DNA of 64,000 nucleotides from Colletes latitarsis (GCF_051014445.1 NC_135137.1:23499501-23563500), one strand, 5' to 3'. Counted from the stretch's first letter, positions 34,197 to 46,329 are shown. Numbers and translations: made by a program. The notes: generated by a model from the sequence alone, not told the origin.

Positions 34197-34530
34197 TTAT
34201 ATGTTTAGAATTTTGGTAGGAATCTGTTTCTTTATTTTTTTTGGAATTGTGTCCGAAAGTGTTAATAGTGGATCTGAATGTAGCAATAATCTATTAAAAA
34301 TGTCTTCATTGGTTTCCTTCCTAGAAATTTTTGGCTATAACTCCTTATAAAATAATTTACATATTCTATGGCACGATTCTAATATCTCTTCTCTAAAACA
34401 CCCTATGGGTGTAATAGTATTTTTTGCCATAGAAGGTCCATGAATTAATATTTTATCTACCGATGAGTAACTTAAATCGTCGCGGCCTTCCTCTGGTTTT
34501 TTCTGCTCTAGGGTCGAAGTCCCGTTTTCG
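34197..34530 (-). pseudogene. Transposon-like protein fragment
   Basis: Minus strand: the frame DDLSYSSVDKILIHGPSMAK, then ITPIGCFREEILESCHRICK, a stop, then ISRKETNEDIFNRLL and HSDPLL, ending in a stop at 34197-34199. The pattern (ILIHG, P-I-G, NEDIFNRLL, SDP) is one I associate from memory with an uncharacterised multi-copy arthropod family, probably of transposon origin. One internal stop. No element ends found. Confidence 0.45.
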
Positions 34531-34653
34531 ACGTACCCTTCGGAAGACCGAGTTTATGACCGACTGAGCTATTGAGAACGAAAGGAAAAAGTGAAATTCT
34601 AAATTTATTATACGAAAATGTAAATGGTTATTACCAACAATTGAAAAAATATC

Positions 34654-34897
34654 GGTAATTATTTAGATTAGGGTACACCTCATCGATTTCGATGATTTTG
34701 AAATATGTTGTAGAAATATTCATTTTGAACAACTTTTTCCTATACATATTACCCCCGCTCGCGCTTAGTTGGTGAGATATTTGCAAAAAACTAGTGCTAT
34801 TACATATTGAATTCTGCCCAGACGTGAAAACTCGTGGCCACGTATACGCTCAACGTATACACTGCCGATGCGTAGACTTTCTTCTGTTTTGATTCTT
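34654..34897 (+). repeat. Merlin left TIR
   Basis: Begins GGTAATTATTTAG. Includes 'ttcgatgattttgaaatatg' and the internal palindrome-like ACGTATACGCTCAACGTATAC. Confidence 0.9.
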
Positions 34898-35369
34898 TGT
34901 TTTCGATGAAACTAAGATATGTTATAAAGGACGATAAAAATTCAAAATTGACACCTGCACCCCCTCCTTGACGAATCAGACCTTGACCTAACTTAATCTA
35001 TGTTTCTAAATGTACTTCGAGATAGATTAGGTTAGGTCTGGATTAGATTATTATGCTCCGCCCCTCCCCCGCTTACGCGTGTCAATTTTGAGGTTTTCTA
35101 AAGGCAGCATTTTCGCAAAACAAGTTCGACAGATCAGAAATTGGTTAATTTGAACGTTTCAGTTTAACCGGTATGTACGTCGTTTGCTGGGCACACCGAC
35201 CGTTTACGAAAACAGTAGATGAGCGACGATTCCGTGCTAATGCGTCGCTTTGGGCGCGTGGTTAACACTCGGTAATATGTAGTGGGAAAATTGAATATTG
35301 CATTAATTAGATTAAGTTTCGAATTTTATTAAATATTTCATAGATATTATTGCATTAGGGGTGTACATG

Positions 35370-36206
35370 TTAAGCACCGGTTGATTCATTAATGGGAAAC
35401 ACGTCCGCCATTATATTAAAAAACGCAACAAGATGATCGTTAAAATTGAATTTTCGTCGAAAGAGAAACTCTGCTATGTACCCAATATAATGGTAGGTGC
35501 GTATTCCATAGCGGGGAATATTCGCCCGTGTTTCCCGCCATGTTCGCTCTATATTTTGGGTATGAGCACCGCTATTTGGATCCACAAAGTTCATTTTGTG
35601 GTTCACCGTTAAATGCTTATAGCCTTTGTGATTCAAACAGTCATATGCCTTCCAACAGTCCGAAATGATTGTTGTCCCCGGCTTAATTTTTCGTTGTATA
35701 ACGGAAAGTAACGTTTCGCTACTTCGGTCTGGAACCGGCTCAATAAAAAATTGTTTACTGGTACGATCGAAGCCTCCAAATATCCACTGTCCACTCATAA
35801 GACGACCTTTATTATATTTCCGTTTGCCAATTTTTGCTTCATCGACTTCGATAATTTGATTTTCGCCTTCTATTTGAACTGAATATTTTTCAGTCCATAA
35901 AACACACAATTCTCTGCAAAAGCTCGCCCAATCAACAACTGTCGTTGTAGATACACCCAGTTCTTTCATTAAAAATGTTTGCCGGGGTGGCCGTAGCATT
36001 ATGTGGTAAGCTATAAATCTGCAGATGATCTGAATTGGTATGCGTGCATGTTGGAACCACGTATTATGTAACGCACTAATTTGTACTACGCATTCTTTTT
36101 TCACGCGTTTTTTACTACTATTCTTCGTAAAAAATGTATTCCGACATTTAAACATTAATTTCTTACGATTAAATGCCATTTCCTTCTGACATTTTGTGCA
36201 AACCAT
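35370..36206 (-). CDS. Merlin transposase (ISXO2/IS1595-like DDE), 278 aa
   Basis: Starts ATG 36206 with MVCTKCQKEMAF; the CTKC pair and a further Cys (near 21) suggest a degenerate zinc ribbon. An HTH-like segment (MKELGVSTTTVVDWASFCRE) spans about residues 81-100. The ISXO2-like DDE core follows: EVDEAKIGKRKYNKGR (first D), GTTIISDCWKAYDCL (second D) and a final acidic position in NIERTWRETR, with VNHKMNFVDPNSGAHTQNIE between. Length fits Merlin transposases (about 270-300 aa). It would cut and paste the element in the nucleus. No stop or shift, so this may still be active; the zinc ribbon looks incomplete. Confidence 0.9.
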   Translation of the reverse strand: MVCTKCQKEMAFNRKKLMFKCRNTFFTKNSSKKRVKKECVVQISALHNTWFQHARIPIQIICRFIAYHIMLRPPRQTFLMKELGVSTTTVVDWASFCRELCVLWTEKYSVQIEGENQIIEVDEAKIGKRKYNKGRLMSGQWIFGGFDRTSKQFFIEPVPDRSSETLLSVIQRKIKPGTTIISDCWKAYDCLNHKGYKHLTVNHKMNFVDPNSGAHTQNIERTWRETRANIPRYGIRTYHYIGYIAEFLFRRKFNFNDHLVAFFNIMADVFPINESTGA

Positions 36207-36486
36207 GCTTCCATGAATTACCTTTTATTCAATTAAATATCTATTAATATTCCGTAGTCGCAACAAATATTTAGAAATTCATAGTTACCTTCCGCTGAAT
36301 TAAAAAATCTATTAATTTCTCATAGTCATCACAAATATGTAAAAACTCGTATAATTTCATTATAGTTATACGTACTGTAACACTATACGCGAAAATAATG
36401 TTATAAAAGTGATTCTTTGGACGAGTTAATTGTGCGTGCTTCTTTACCTCGTGACGCGTACTGCACTAATTGTAAGGAGAAAAAAA

Positions 36487-36730
36487 AAGAATGAAAACAG
36501 AAGAAAGTCTACGCATCGGCAGTGTATACGTTGAGCGTATACGTGGCCACGAGTTTTCACGTCTGGGCAGAATTCAATATGTAATAGCACTAGTTTTTTA
36601 CAAATATCTCAGAAACTAAGCGCGAGCGGGAGTAACATGTATAGGAAAAAGTTGTTCAAAATGTATGTTTCTACAACATATTTCAAAATCATCGAAATCG
36701 ATGAGGTGTACCCTAATCTAAATAATTACC
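36487..36730 (-). repeat. Merlin right TIR
   Basis: Inverse of the left TIR; ends CTAATCTAAATAATTACC. Confidence 0.9.
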
Positions 36731-36738
36731 AAAATATC

Positions 36739-38170
36739 TTTTTTCAAAAATAGCTTTACGTCGCGGACCTATCATAAACTGAGAACGAAATATTCACGTG
36801 TTGTGTTTCTTCGTACGGAACAATCAGATTTGCAGACAACGATTGAAATGACTGCTGGGATCGACTTTATTTGTTTAAACAAGAAACTAACACTATGTTT
36901 CCAAAAAAATGCGGATAAATAAAGATTTTCAAATGTGTGTCAATACTTTCGTGCAGGTATCAGACGATGATAAAACAGATTTTTATTAATTATATGTTTT
37001 TTATTTTATTAATTTTGTTCTCACAAAAAAGAAGTGATATAAACAATTTTTTCAATAGTTTTTAACAGTTTTTATACTGTAAGCGATCGTTGGGGTAATG
37101 GCCGCAGTTGGGTGACGGATATTTAGGTTTAAGAGATCAGAGGTGTCGATTTTGGAAAGAGAGGGGAGTAAACCTTTCCGAGGAAAAGCGAATGTTTTGC
37201 TAGCAGTCGAATAAAAACTTTTACGAAAGAAGCAGCTCACCGCCCTTTAGTTTTTCACCCTTTTGTCCGCTATAATACCGAATTGCATGGTGTGCGAATA
37301 ATTATGTCCACCACCGTATGTGTGTGGACCGGGGAAGCGTTATCGTTGGCGTCGATAGAAGTGTTTAGGCTAGGATCGTTGGCATTGAGGAGCAAAGTGT
37401 TTAGATTTAAACCAAAATGCATTCGAGGGTCTGCTCCTCGAACGTGCGTAAGAAAAAGAGTCCTCCTTATCGATGACCTCATTTGTGTATAATATTATGT
37501 AGATAGGAATCGAGAAGGTTCGACTTCGACTGCAGAAAGTCATTCTGCATCAAACGCTGGTCGAGAGTAGTCACGGTTTTAGCGCTTATGTTTTTATGTT
37601 CTTTTATGTTAAATAGTTATTGTTGTCGGAATACAAATTCATATTTTGCGCGTGACACATGGCAGAATCACCGGCCTAGTCAAATGAGCAAAGACATTGT
37701 TTTGATTAGCTGCGTGTTTACAACTCGTCGTCTGTTTCCCGTTTTGTTGCCTTCTTCCGTCTTAGCACGTGGCCGCGTACGCGTGTGGTGCCTGCGTGTG
37801 TTTACTGAAAGTGATTTCTTGTGCATCCTCATGTATCAAACAACAGTTATAATAATATTAAATAATATAGTTTATATCGTTGAATTTCGTGTCCGAATAT
37901 TTGAATTCGATCACATGCCTATGACCATCCTTGATATCCTTACAACTTGGGATGTTCCTTAGCAGAATGGTACGTGTCTTGCTGTGAAGTTCCGTGAATA
38001 ACTTGACTATTTTTTTAACATTGTATTAAAGAATGGATAAAGTTTGACATCTTGGCAAGAGAATTACATAGGTAAATTTAAAGGTATGCTATGTTGTTGA
38101 ACTACAAAGTTTATATTTATAACTTATATTTTAAGGACAAAATAATTTAAATATGTTTGTTTGTTTATAT
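36739..38170. other. Unassigned stretch with a GC-richer part
   Basis: 37060-37580 is GC-richer and holds 'gaataaaaac' near 37209 and a 'cgttcgaggagc' motif on the minus strand, which could be an LTR remnant. A 124-codon plus-strand frame at 37588-37962 has no features I recognise and is probably chance. Confidence 0.3.
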
Positions 38171-38174
38171 GAAC

Positions 38175-38640
38175 GGTAATTATTTAGATTACGGACGGTA
38201 CTTCCGATTTCAATGATTTTTGAATATGTTATAGAAATCAACATTTTGAATAACTTTTTCCTATACATATAACCGCCGCTCGGCCTTAGTTTTCGAGATA
38301 TTTTCGAAAAACTGTCGGAACTGATCCATTAAATTCTGCCTGATCGTGTGCATTTGTGTTACACTTCACGCGTTAGTATGCGATCGCCGCTTTTCTACTG
38401 TTTTGCAGGCAGCAGCACACCGACGGACACCAACATATACACATATATAACGGGTGGGCTGAAAAATCAAATTTAACTAATTTTAGTGATTTTGAATCGA
38501 AGTTTAGGTCTGGTCGCCGTTAGGCGACCAGAATATTACCTTAGACTCTAACCTAACCTAATTCATTGATTAGGAATATTAGATTAGGTTGGGTTAGGCT
38601 ATTTTCCATTCCCGGTTGCCGTGAGGCAGTCGGTACACGC
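38175..38640 (+). repeat. Merlin-related element, left end only
   Basis: Begins GGTAATTATTTAGATTACGG and follows the Merlin TIR with 'gaatatgttatagaaatc', 'tttttcctatacatat' and 'ccgccgctcgg'. No right end found. Confidence 0.6.
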
Positions 38641-38650
38641 GGGTTCAAAT

Positions 38651-38803
38651 AAAAAATCGTAAAATTTGGTTATTTATATTTAATTATCACTATTTACAGT
38701 TGGAAATATTTCAGCCGTAATATCAAACAATTTTATTATTCGATTATCAAAATCGTGTTGCCACAGTGCAATTAAATATAAATAATCAAATTTTACGATT
38801 TTA
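38651..38803. mobile_element. Short foldback element
   Basis: Inverted 35-bp arms (38651-38685, 38770-38803) sharing 'atcgtaaaattt' and 'ttatttatatttaatt'. Confidence 0.6.
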
Positions 38804-39526
38804 CGAATGAAAATGTTTCATTCAAGAAAAAGGTTTAGGAATGATTTGGAAAAAAGTAAAGCAGACATATTAATGTAAATATATTTGTATTTATTGTGTA
38901 ATAATGACAAAATAAGTGAATCTTGCCTAACATAACAAAAATTAAGTTGTTATAATACAGTGCAGAAAACATCTCACAGCTAAAATCATACACATTAAGA
39001 ATATTATTGTATATTTAAATTAAATTAAAAATTAGTACTTTGTAGGATATCCTCTGCTGCATTCTACGGCATGTAACCTTGCAATGCCTTTTTTTAAATC
39101 ACTTTTACTAGAAATCGTATATTTTGTAATCCTTACTTCACAACAATTTCTCGGACCTCTAGTGTTGTCTGCTTCATTTTTACTGTTACTACGATTTATT
39201 TCCTTGCTTCGATGCAATACCACATTTACTAGCAAGCTAAAACAATGTGATCTTCTTTTGTTTAACGTTCTTCGTTTCTTTTCGGGGATTTTTGGAGAGA
39301 AATAGCGTACGGTTTTAGCTGTGAGATGTTTTCTGCACCGTAATATAGTAACTTTATTTTTTTTAAGTTAAGCAATATTCATTTCTTTTGTCATTATTAC
39401 ACAATAAATACAGATATATTTACAATATATGTCTGCCTTATTTTTTTCCCAAATCATTCCTAAACTTCTTTTTTCGAATGAAACATATTTTCATATGTGG
39501 TGTACGATTTTAACTGTGTCTCACTG
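38804..39526 (-). mobile_element. Tc1-like element with IR/DR ends, internally deleted
   Basis: The inverted arms are about 185-190 bp. In the right arm, an outer repeat (CAGTGAGACACAGTTAAAAT read inward from 39526) and an inner repeat (CAGTGCAGAAAACATC...CACAGCTAAAACC from 39340) lie in the same direction, the IR/DR design of Sleeping Beauty. The left arm keeps the inner repeat (38958) but its outer end is lost. Confidence 0.6.
39032..39235 (-). pseudogene. Tc1-like transposase, deletion product
   Basis: Minus strand 67-codon frame. The front (MLVNVVLHRSKEINRSNSKN, then TRGPRNCCEVRITKYTISS) resembles the linker after the HTH region of a Tc1-like transposase; the end (LHAVECSRGYPTKY plus stop) is the family's C-terminus. 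The whole DDE core between is missing. Cannot encode an active enzyme. Confidence 0.55.
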
Positions 39527-39699
39527 TATCATCAGTAATCGATTTGTTTTAACATTTCAAGCGGCATTTGATGCTGTGGTATGTAACAGTAAATATGCCA
39601 TACGGGCAAGGAGCTGATTTGTACTTGAAAAATTGCATTTGGCCAGCTTTTCGGCAAACTAGGCCACTGTGCCACCTATACTTTTGGTCGTTGACCTGT

Positions 39700-40188
39700 T
39701 AGAAGTAATATATCAGCGGCATTTGCAATTGTTCAGCCGAAGACTTCAATTTTTTTTTTTAATGTTGAGATATGTATTTGAACTTATCCATGGTCGTTTC
39801 GATAAATTCAATATTACCAACTCTGTTGGCTGCCATACGTCCCCAAAAAAATGATCGCACTCCCGCCGTGCTTGATTGTTGGAATTGTGTTATTTTTATT
39901 GACTTCCTCGTTCGGTTTTCGCCAAACAATTATTTTATCATGCGAGTTAAATAAGGTAATTTTGACTTCATGCGAGAATATTATATTATTCCGAAAACTT
40001 TCAATACAATTGCCATATTGTTTTGCAAATTCCAAACGTTGGCTCGATTCACCTTCGAAATGTAAGACAGTTTCCGTAGAAATTGTTTGCTTAATTCTTG
40101 AAGACACATTCTTTGTTAATTTTGGTATACTGGTTTTGGGATTAATTTTACTTTGTCTCATTATGTACCGCTGATTCGTTTCACTCAT
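39700..40188 (-). pseudogene. Tc1-like transposase remnant
   Basis: Minus strand from ATG 40188: MSETNQRYIMRQSKINPKTS (HTH/linker), RLEFAKQYG, then FSHEVKITLFNSHDKIIVWR, where FSDE is expected, so the first catalytic D is replaced by H. NEEVNKNNTIPTIKHGGSAIIF follows, then a shift and VGNIEFIETTMDKFKYI downstream of 39814. The second and third catalytic residues are lost. A TA-bounded CAGTG end lies at 40228-40233. Confidence 0.8.
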
Positions 40189-40522
40189 TCTCTTCCTCCC
40201 TTACGTCTTACTTTATTATACAGTGTTTCACTGTATTTATAATTATCAATCATTTTCTGTACTGTAAAATGAGTCTTTCCTATTATTTGACCTTATGTCT
40301 TAACGATTTACGTCCATAGTACTATTTTATTACAACTTTTCGTACAGAAATATCGGTTTCTGATCTTTTGGAAGCCATAGTGCAAACTCTTACTATTAAA
40401 CAATGACAAATGATGATCAAATGTAACATTACAACGTAGTAATGTGACCTAGATACGACTGCACAAATTCCAAATCGAAAAAATATATAACAAGTTCTAC
40501 AAAATTCAGGTTTTCAATACTT

Positions 40523-40752
40523 CAGTAACTATACGCTCAATTTTGTAACAATGAACTAGGTGTACTTTTACATTTTTCGTTAAATATACATGATTAATAT
40601 GTTTTATTAAAATTTGTTTAAAAGAATTGTCCGTTAAAATATGAAAATAAAGTATATATTGTGTTTTTACTTTTGAATATATCTGTTTTTACTTATTTCC
40701 CTGTCAATTTTCACCTCTAACCTAGGTGTACGTTCAATTTTGTGAGTAACTG
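40523..40752. mobile_element. Tc1-type MITE, 230 bp
   Basis: Inverted ends CAGTAACTATACGCTCAATT and the inverse of ACAGTTACTCACAAAATTGA. Related ends occur near 41290 and at 42905-42930, suggesting an older element into which the Tc1 element at 41486 inserted. Confidence 0.6.
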
Positions 40753-41485
40753 TAAATCCAATCGAGCATATATGGCAAAAATTGAAACATTGTTCGTAAA
40801 AATATAAAATTACAAATAAAAATGATTTAAAAAATGCTTTACGAGAAGAATGGCAAAAAGAGAGGGAAATATAATAAATAATTTGATTGAATCTATGCCC
40901 AGACGATTACAAACGATTATCGATTATAACGGATATCCTACAAAGTATTAATTACTATAAATATGACTGATTCACAAACACAGAAAATTCTGTATGAACA
41001 CCTTTTTCTCGCTGATTTTCTTACTTCATTCGGCATTTGAGATTTGTCCATTTTATTTTTATTTAAATTATAATAAAATTTATACTATCTGAAATGATGA
41101 TGATTTGTAATATCTGTTTTTTTTCTTCTGCCAGCCATTTCGATATTATTACTGAAATAAATACCTAACAGATGGTCATTTGTTTTCGGTTTCTTAGCAA
41201 CCGTATATCAAGAAATATTGAATGAGACTTTTCGCCAATAATATCCTGATTAAAGTTATATAGATACGCAGAATTTAAACAATTCGCCATGTGTATGCTC
41301 AATTTTGTTTCGATAAAACACCAGTAATCTTACATTTTCAGTTAAATATAAATAAGTACTTAACGCTATTTTGTTTTTCTTTTGATAATTGTCTATTAAA
41401 CTGTATTAATAAATATATACTGTGTTTTCACTTTCAAATATGCATAATTTAATTCACTTTCCCGCTAATTTTCACTACCAATATA

Positions 41486-42900
41486 CAGTGAGTCACAAAA
41501 TTATTCGCTCAGTCGATAATGCGGCAAAGATGAATAAAATAATCAGACAGCGAAGAATTTTTTAAAGCTTTTTTATTTGGATATACACAACTTAGAGTTC
41601 AATGTAACAAAATCATAAAAAAAAATTGAAAATTTTTGATTCATAATTGCAAAAATACAAATTATAATAAATCTTTATGCTTTTCCACGTCACAAAATTA
41701 TTCGCTCATTTAATATTAATTACTATTTTAACGAAATTAATATTTAGTGGGATACCTCTTCTGTTTTATAACTTCCGCAAGTTTTTTTAAATTTATTATT
41801 GTTTGTCAATTTTTTGTCATTCCTCTTGTAATCTGTTTTGTAGTTCAGTTTCATTTGTAATTGAGTGTTTACGTATTTTAACATATAATATATTCCATAC
41901 CATCTCGATACGATGTAAATCCGGAGACTGAGGTGGAGTTTTCATTACTTTCAGACAATTGTATAACAACCATTCTTGCACTAATCTCGATGTATGTTTG
42001 GAGTCGTTAGCTTGGTGAAAGTGGAAGACGTCTAAGATCCCCATCTTTTGAACACTTTGCTTTAAATTTTCATTTAAAATGTTTAAATACATTATTTTGT
42101 CCATTGTATCCGTAATAATCTGCAGTTTACCCACACCATGATAACTAATACAACCCCAAATCATTATATGACCACCCCTGTGCTTAACAGTGCTATGCAG
42201 GTTCTTGGGATTCACTTCCGCGTTGGTTTTTCGCCCTTTCTCAGCAAAATTTTGCAGAAGCGACTTTATTCGGAGAGCCCTTATTTTTGGATCTTCTTTA
42301 ATTTTCCTCACTACAAAACGCTCTTCTGAGCAATTTAATAATTTTTTCCTACAACGGCCTGTTTCGTTTCCTTCGTCCCTCTTCTTCGTATGGTTTAATA
42401 ACATATCACACTGTAGAATAACTCTTGCAAACAATTTTTCCGATTTCTCTAATAAATTTTCTATTTTTCCAATGAAAAATAATGATTTTTCTAACTTCCA
42501 AACTTGTTTCTTTACTTTTTTTACCTATGATACTGAAGTGTTAAAACGTAAAGTTATAAATAAAAATTAATGCTTCCTGTCTGCCTTTCTACATTATACT
42601 GCATATTTTCAGCAATAGTCAGAAAAAAATGCCCATAAAACTTATAGATTGCATTTGCTTTAGATGGTTCGTAGTATGAGCGAATAATTTTGTGACATAA
42701 AAAAACGTAAAAATTTTGTTATAACTCGTTTTTCTGCAATTATAAATCAAAACTTTTAAATTTTATTTTACGATTTTCTTACATTGATCTGTAAATTGTG
42801 TATATCCAAACAAAAAGGCTTTAAAAGAACCTTTGTTATCTTATTATTTCATTCATCTTTGCCGTATTATCGACTGAACGAATAATTTTGTGACCCACTG
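41486..42900 (-). mobile_element. Tc1-like element, 1415 bp
   Basis: TIRs of about 85 bp start CAGTGAGTCACAAAATTATT and CAGTGGGTCACAAAATTATT; both go on with TTCG.TCAGTCGATAAT. Flanked by TA on both sides (41484-41485, 42901-42902). It contains a broken transposase. Confidence 0.9.
41817..42434 (-). pseudogene. Tc1-like transposase, deleted and catalytically dead
   Basis: Open for 205 codons from ATG 42434. The N-terminal third reads as HTH/linker sequence (KIRALRIKSLLQNFAEKGRK). It then jumps to EVNPKNLHSTVKHRGGHIMIWGCIS, so the region that holds the first catalytic D has been deleted. The second catalytic site reads HFHQANDSKHTS where QDNDPKHT is expected, replacing the D by A. The third, SPDLHRIEMVWNIL, keeps its E. 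The frame stayed open despite these losses. Ends in LQNRLQEE without the usual last part. Confidence 0.85.
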
Positions 42901-42930
42901 TAGGTGTATACCCAATTTTGTAAGTAACTG

Positions 42931-43854
42931 TATGTTATAAATGCTTCTGATGCGAAAGTATATATTAAGCGAGATGCTATATATTTTATAATGACGTCTT
43001 CGACAATCCGGCAGGAATTGTAATATAATATACAGCTACATAGTTGCTAAATTAAACGTACACGCACATTAGAAATGTGATTATTTAAAAAACTGACTAT
43101 GTTACATTGTAGAAGCTCTTCGTGGAGATCTGGAAGATGGGCAAGCCACAAAGGAAAGCAGCATCGGGTGTAAAATCGATAGATTGCACGCGTCACAGAA
43201 CATGTCTCTCGAAGGATCGAGAACCTCCGAAAGCGTTCCACGATACGTGCCAAAGATGTTTGCACTCGGCTCGAAGAAATAACCAAAGGACGATCGGGCT
43301 CGCCTCTATAAAGAGAGGATCGCTAGCGAATAGCACGTCATTATAACCGCGAAATAAAGACAGTTTTATGGTGCTTTCTGAGACAAGAATCGTACATCGT
43401 GCCGCGATTCAATAAAGATTTTATTTGTGAATATAGGCATATTTCTTTTTCTTGTCCGATGATCAGCGAACGAATGTCTTGCGCTATACACCATTTATGT
43501 TGAAAGTTATTAACGTACGTAACATTCCTTGCCTTATATTAATCAAGAAAGTCATTGTCCTTTCAATAACTATTCTCTATATCTGCTAATTACATTCAGA
43601 AATAAATTTTTATTTTAGGATTAGCAAAATGGTAGTCGAAATATCGGCAACGTCACAAGTTCCCGGCCACGCATATCTTCTCAAGTAAATTGGACTACAC
43701 AATTCGTCGCTCGACTGACGCTGCAACACTCGTGTAAGTGACCACAAAATTTGTATATTGTTATTCTATTAATATTTGCGTTGATTGTAGCATATTAGAT
43801 TGATACTCGAGTATCAATTTTGAAGGAATTTTGAATGTTGCTACTGTGCTTTTA
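42931..43854. other. Unassigned stretch with LTR-like signals
   Basis: 43098-43440 is GC-richer, with a TATA box (CCTCTATAAAGAGAGG near 43303) followed by two AATAAA signals (43351, 43410), as in an LTR. No ends or target duplication could be fixed. Confidence 0.35.
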
Positions 43855-44055
43855 CGGAAATGGTTGCATTAATCCAGGTTTAAATGCATAAGTTGGCTAA
43901 CAAGCTACATAAATCATTAATTCCTATTATTTTGCTATTATTCGATATAAATTCGTGATAAAATGAATATATTTTAACGATTTAAATTGCCTTAGCCATC
44001 CATCTGACATGATGGAAACCTCCAGGAATACGGAAAGTATTTCCTCGCGAAGAAC
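43855..44055. repeat. Dispersed repeat, copy 2
   Basis: Partner of 1240-1460. It ends just before a Merlin-type MITE. Confidence 0.5.
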
Positions 44056-44088
44056 AGTCACTTGCGATGAAATATTACATAAAAATAT

Positions 44089-44967
44089 GGTTATTATTTA
44101 GAGAAGGTGGGGTGTCGCCGATGTCGATGATTTTTGAATATGTTGTAGAAATCAACATTTTGAACAACTTCCTATACCATAACTGCCGCTTGGCCTTAGA
44201 TTCCGTGATTTTTCTTCAAAAAGATCGTTGCTACTACAATGAATTCTATCTATACGTACTGTGGCAGCGTGTGTGTAAGCGTTGAATCGCCGATTGTTTA
44301 TTGTTTCTATAGATACATCGAGGCGGTTTAACGGCGACCGGCATAAAAAAGTCTAACCCAAACCTTATTTAAACCTAACTATTCTACCTAGTAACTAATA
44401 TAATGGATTAGATCTGGATTTTAGATTCTCTTTTACCGGCCGCCGTAAGGCGGTCGGCCACGCATTCATCTTCTATTTCAGTTTTCTTTATTGATATTAT
44501 CAGAAGTAGGAAAGATTTCAGTCATTATTTTGGAAAATTCCATTATTCGCTCATTAAAATCATAGTGTCGACAAAAGAAGAATTCAGCTAAATAGCCTAA
44601 ATGTATTTGGCGAGTTCTATACTTCGGAATATTCGAACCTTTGATAGCAATGCGTTTAATAACGATATCAGTGCAGAACTAGATTTAGTTTGACATATTA
44701 TACATTATTTGTCGTTGGTTGTCACGCCGATTAATCCAAACAAGAGAAAAAATCGGCGATCGTGGACTGACACATACAGAGTCACAGATATGTACATTGT
44801 AGACAGAATTCATTGCAGTAGTGGCAATCTTTTTGAAAAAAATTTCGAAAACTAAGACCGAGCGGCGATTATATCTATAGGAAAAAGTTGTTCAAAATGT
44901 TGATTTCTACAATGTATTAAAAAATCATCGAAATCGGTGAGACTTCCCCCTTTTCTAAATAATTACC
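44089..44967. mobile_element. Non-autonomous Merlin-type element, 879 bp
   Basis: Ends GGTTATTATTTAGAGAAGG and the inverse of GGTAATTATTTAGAAAAGGG, continuing with 'tttgaacaact' and 'tagaaatcaacatt' as in Merlin TIRs. Flanked by AAAATAT on both sides. No coding frame. Confidence 0.75.
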
Positions 44968-45438
44968 AAAATATGTATATACAGTTTCGTAAAAAAAATG
45001 AGATGATCTTAAGTTTTTTTATTAAATAAACAATTGTTGTCAATTATAGCTATTGCGATTTCTTTACAAGTAATTACTGACAAAATTTTGTTCGAGACGT
45101 TTTTTTATGGAATCAACGGAAATGCCTGAAAAATCGTAAGAACATTCCTAGCAAACGAACCGTTCACCGATTGGGGTGAGTTATACGTCATTCAATTGGA
45201 CTAATTTAGTACATTATTAATATGCATTTCATTATTTGCGGAAATTCGTTATTTTTGTTTAAATTTGTCATAAACTTACAGTAAAAACGTAAGGTTAAAC
45301 ATATTTTGACAGGTTCATTAGTAGAAACAAATGGCTGTTGTTATTGTGTTCGTGGTGTAAATTATAAGTGCCAGGTAGTCAAATGCTAATTTGTTAAACA
45401 TGTATTCATAAAAGTCATTTTTTTAACCCAGACCTAAC
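44968..45438. other. AT-rich stretch, nothing recognised
   Basis: No frame or repeat end found. Confidence 0.5.
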
Positions 45439-46329
45439 TCACAAGTAAACCTATTGAAGAGTCACTCTCCAATTTTCCTGAAATTTGGATATGTTATAAT
45501 ATATAAAAAACTAAGGTACACGTATTTTTTTTTAACGGCGGTGAAACATATTTAGGTAGTGAAACGACTCCCCAAAATGGGGGGGGGGGGCAAAAAGGAA
45601 GAATTGCGATATCTTTGAGACCAGTGAAGCGGTTTTGATAATTTTTGATATGAAAGTATCTTTCGATAGAAGACGAAAATCGGCCTAGATATGTTGGTAG
45701 AGGAGCGAAAATTCGGGGGTTAACTATGAACTATCCCTAAAGTGACCAATTTCTTGCTGCAAAAAATCAGTTTTGATCTGATCGAAGTAGTATCTATTAA
45801 AACTTAAAGGGGAAAGCTAATTAAGGAACACGTGTTTCTTTGTTTTTTTCTTATGAACGATTCCTAAATTGCCGCGCTCGGTTGGCATTGCACATGCAAG
45901 ATATTATGAAACTATATTTTTTAACTGTTCGATCTTTATAATATATTGGTTTTTTAAGTCGCTGCATCCGAATTTGAAATCAGATCTTCAAAATTCAATA
46001 TGGCGGACGAAAACTCGACAAATTATTTGAATAGACAGTAACTCCACATGCGACTTTCAAAATACAGTAATATCGACTTTTGATATTTATTGTTAATTAT
46101 GTGAAGTGAATTAAACATGTTAAAAACAGTAATTGTTTATAACAAAATTGTTTAAACAATGTAGCTAAAAAATGAAATTTTGTTAAATCCGGTGACAGCA
46201 TTCATTGTACGCAAAAAATTACTATGGAAACATTAGTCACATATTTTATTATTTTTTTGTCCTTGTTTTAATTTTATTTTTTTGTGTTTTTATTTCATTT
46301 ATTTTTTTATTATTACCTTTATTTAAAAA

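Larger units (their letters stand above)
34654..36730 (-). mobile_element. Merlin DNA transposon, apparently complete
   Basis: A 2077-bp element with about 240-bp TIRs (34654-34897 and 36487-36730), both starting GGTAATTATTTAGATTAGGG and around 95 percent alike. Flanked by a perfect 8-bp duplication AAAATATC (34646-34653, 36731-36738), the length typical for Merlin. It contains one open transposase frame, on the minus strand. Confidence 0.92.

Noticed and set aside
37588..37962. Plus-strand ORF of 124 codons
   Set aside because: Low-complexity hydrophobic composition, no motif, no homologous copy in the window.
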